From: an uncultured Syntrophobacteraceae bacterium
GTDB lineage: Bacteria > Desulfobacterota > Syntrophobacteria > Syntrophobacterales > Syntrophobacteraceae
Length of the DNA: 5,849 nt
Assembly: GCA_937889795.1 (NCBI GenBank)
Contig: CALBZH010000673.1
Span: 1-5,849, forward strand
Direction: 5' to 3'
Below the pieces are notes generated by a model. That model searched no databases. It was given only the letters and a program-made list of their open reading frames with translations, and was not told where the DNA came from. Below, one piece after another: positions 5,731 to 5,849 of the stretch (position 1 is the stretch's first letter; each line of letters starts with the position of its first letter). A program made the position numbers and the translations under genes.

Positions 5731-5849
5731 CAGGACGCCCACCCCTTCCAAAGCAGAGGACTGCGTCGCTCCTGACGCATATGTTTGGGGGGAGGTCCAC
5801 TTTGGCATACGCCGCTTGATCCACACGTGATTCCACTCTGGCTCCTCTG
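5731..5849. other. Downstream region with no supported gene
   Basis: No coding region can be supported here on either strand. A 6-bp hairpin TGCGTC/GACGCA lies at 5762-5779 and is followed by a G-rich GGGGGGAGG (5787-5795). That resembles a ribosome site, but the frames after it stop within a few codons or have no well-placed start. It may be the leader of a gene beginning beyond the right edge. Confidence 0.5.

Noticed and set aside
5568..5780. Minus-strand frames across the 3' intergenic region as the tail of a neighbouring gene
   Set aside because: They contain the strong inverted repeat and read as Arg/Pro-rich sequence without any family motif.
5754..5849. Inverted pair CAGAGGA (5754-5760) and TCCTCTG (5843-5849) as ends of a small mobile element
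   Set aside because: Seven bases of match within about 100 bases is easily chance. There is no target-site duplication, and the second copy touches the window edge.

Overview
This window is ordinary bacterial chromosome of moderately high GC with tightly packed genes. It holds two gene groups that diverge from a 307-base intergenic region (2393-2699). No rRNA, tRNA, CRISPR array, insertion sequence, phage gene or integration site was found.

The left half (1-2392) is on the minus strand. In transcription order it encodes a small protein with an NIL domain and two [4Fe-4S] ferredoxin motifs, the tRNA 2-thiouridine synthase MnmA, and an MtaB-like radical-SAM methylthiotransferase cut by the left window edge. 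MnmA thiolates U34 and MtaB methylthiolates t6A37. Both add sulfur to the anticodon loop, so the group reads as a tRNA sulfur-modification unit with an iron-sulfur protein encoded first. The ferredoxin as sulfur or electron donor is an inference from context.

The right half (2700-5656) is on the plus strand. It encodes an M24-family Xaa-Pro peptidase with all metal ligands present, then after 15 bases a fusion of an alpha/beta hydrolase with an OsmC-type peroxidase domain, then after 44 bases a fusion of an HPF/RaiA ribosome-hibernation domain with a cold-shock RNA-binding domain. The last two suggest stress and stationary-phase functions. A perfect 12-bp inverted repeat (5695-5725) follows and probably marks the end of the transcript, although it lacks a T tract. 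The rest, to 5849, holds no gene I can support.

The organism cannot be named with confidence. An NIL-ferredoxin, an MnmA with the NPCVLCN motif and an HPF-cold-shock fusion together fit Nitrospirota, Desulfobacterota or a related Gram-negative lineage; this is a weak inference from family distribution. No completely unknown system is visible. The most interesting points are the NIL-ferredoxin/mnmA/mtaB linkage, the three-cysteine set in MnmA, and two uncommon domain fusions side by side.
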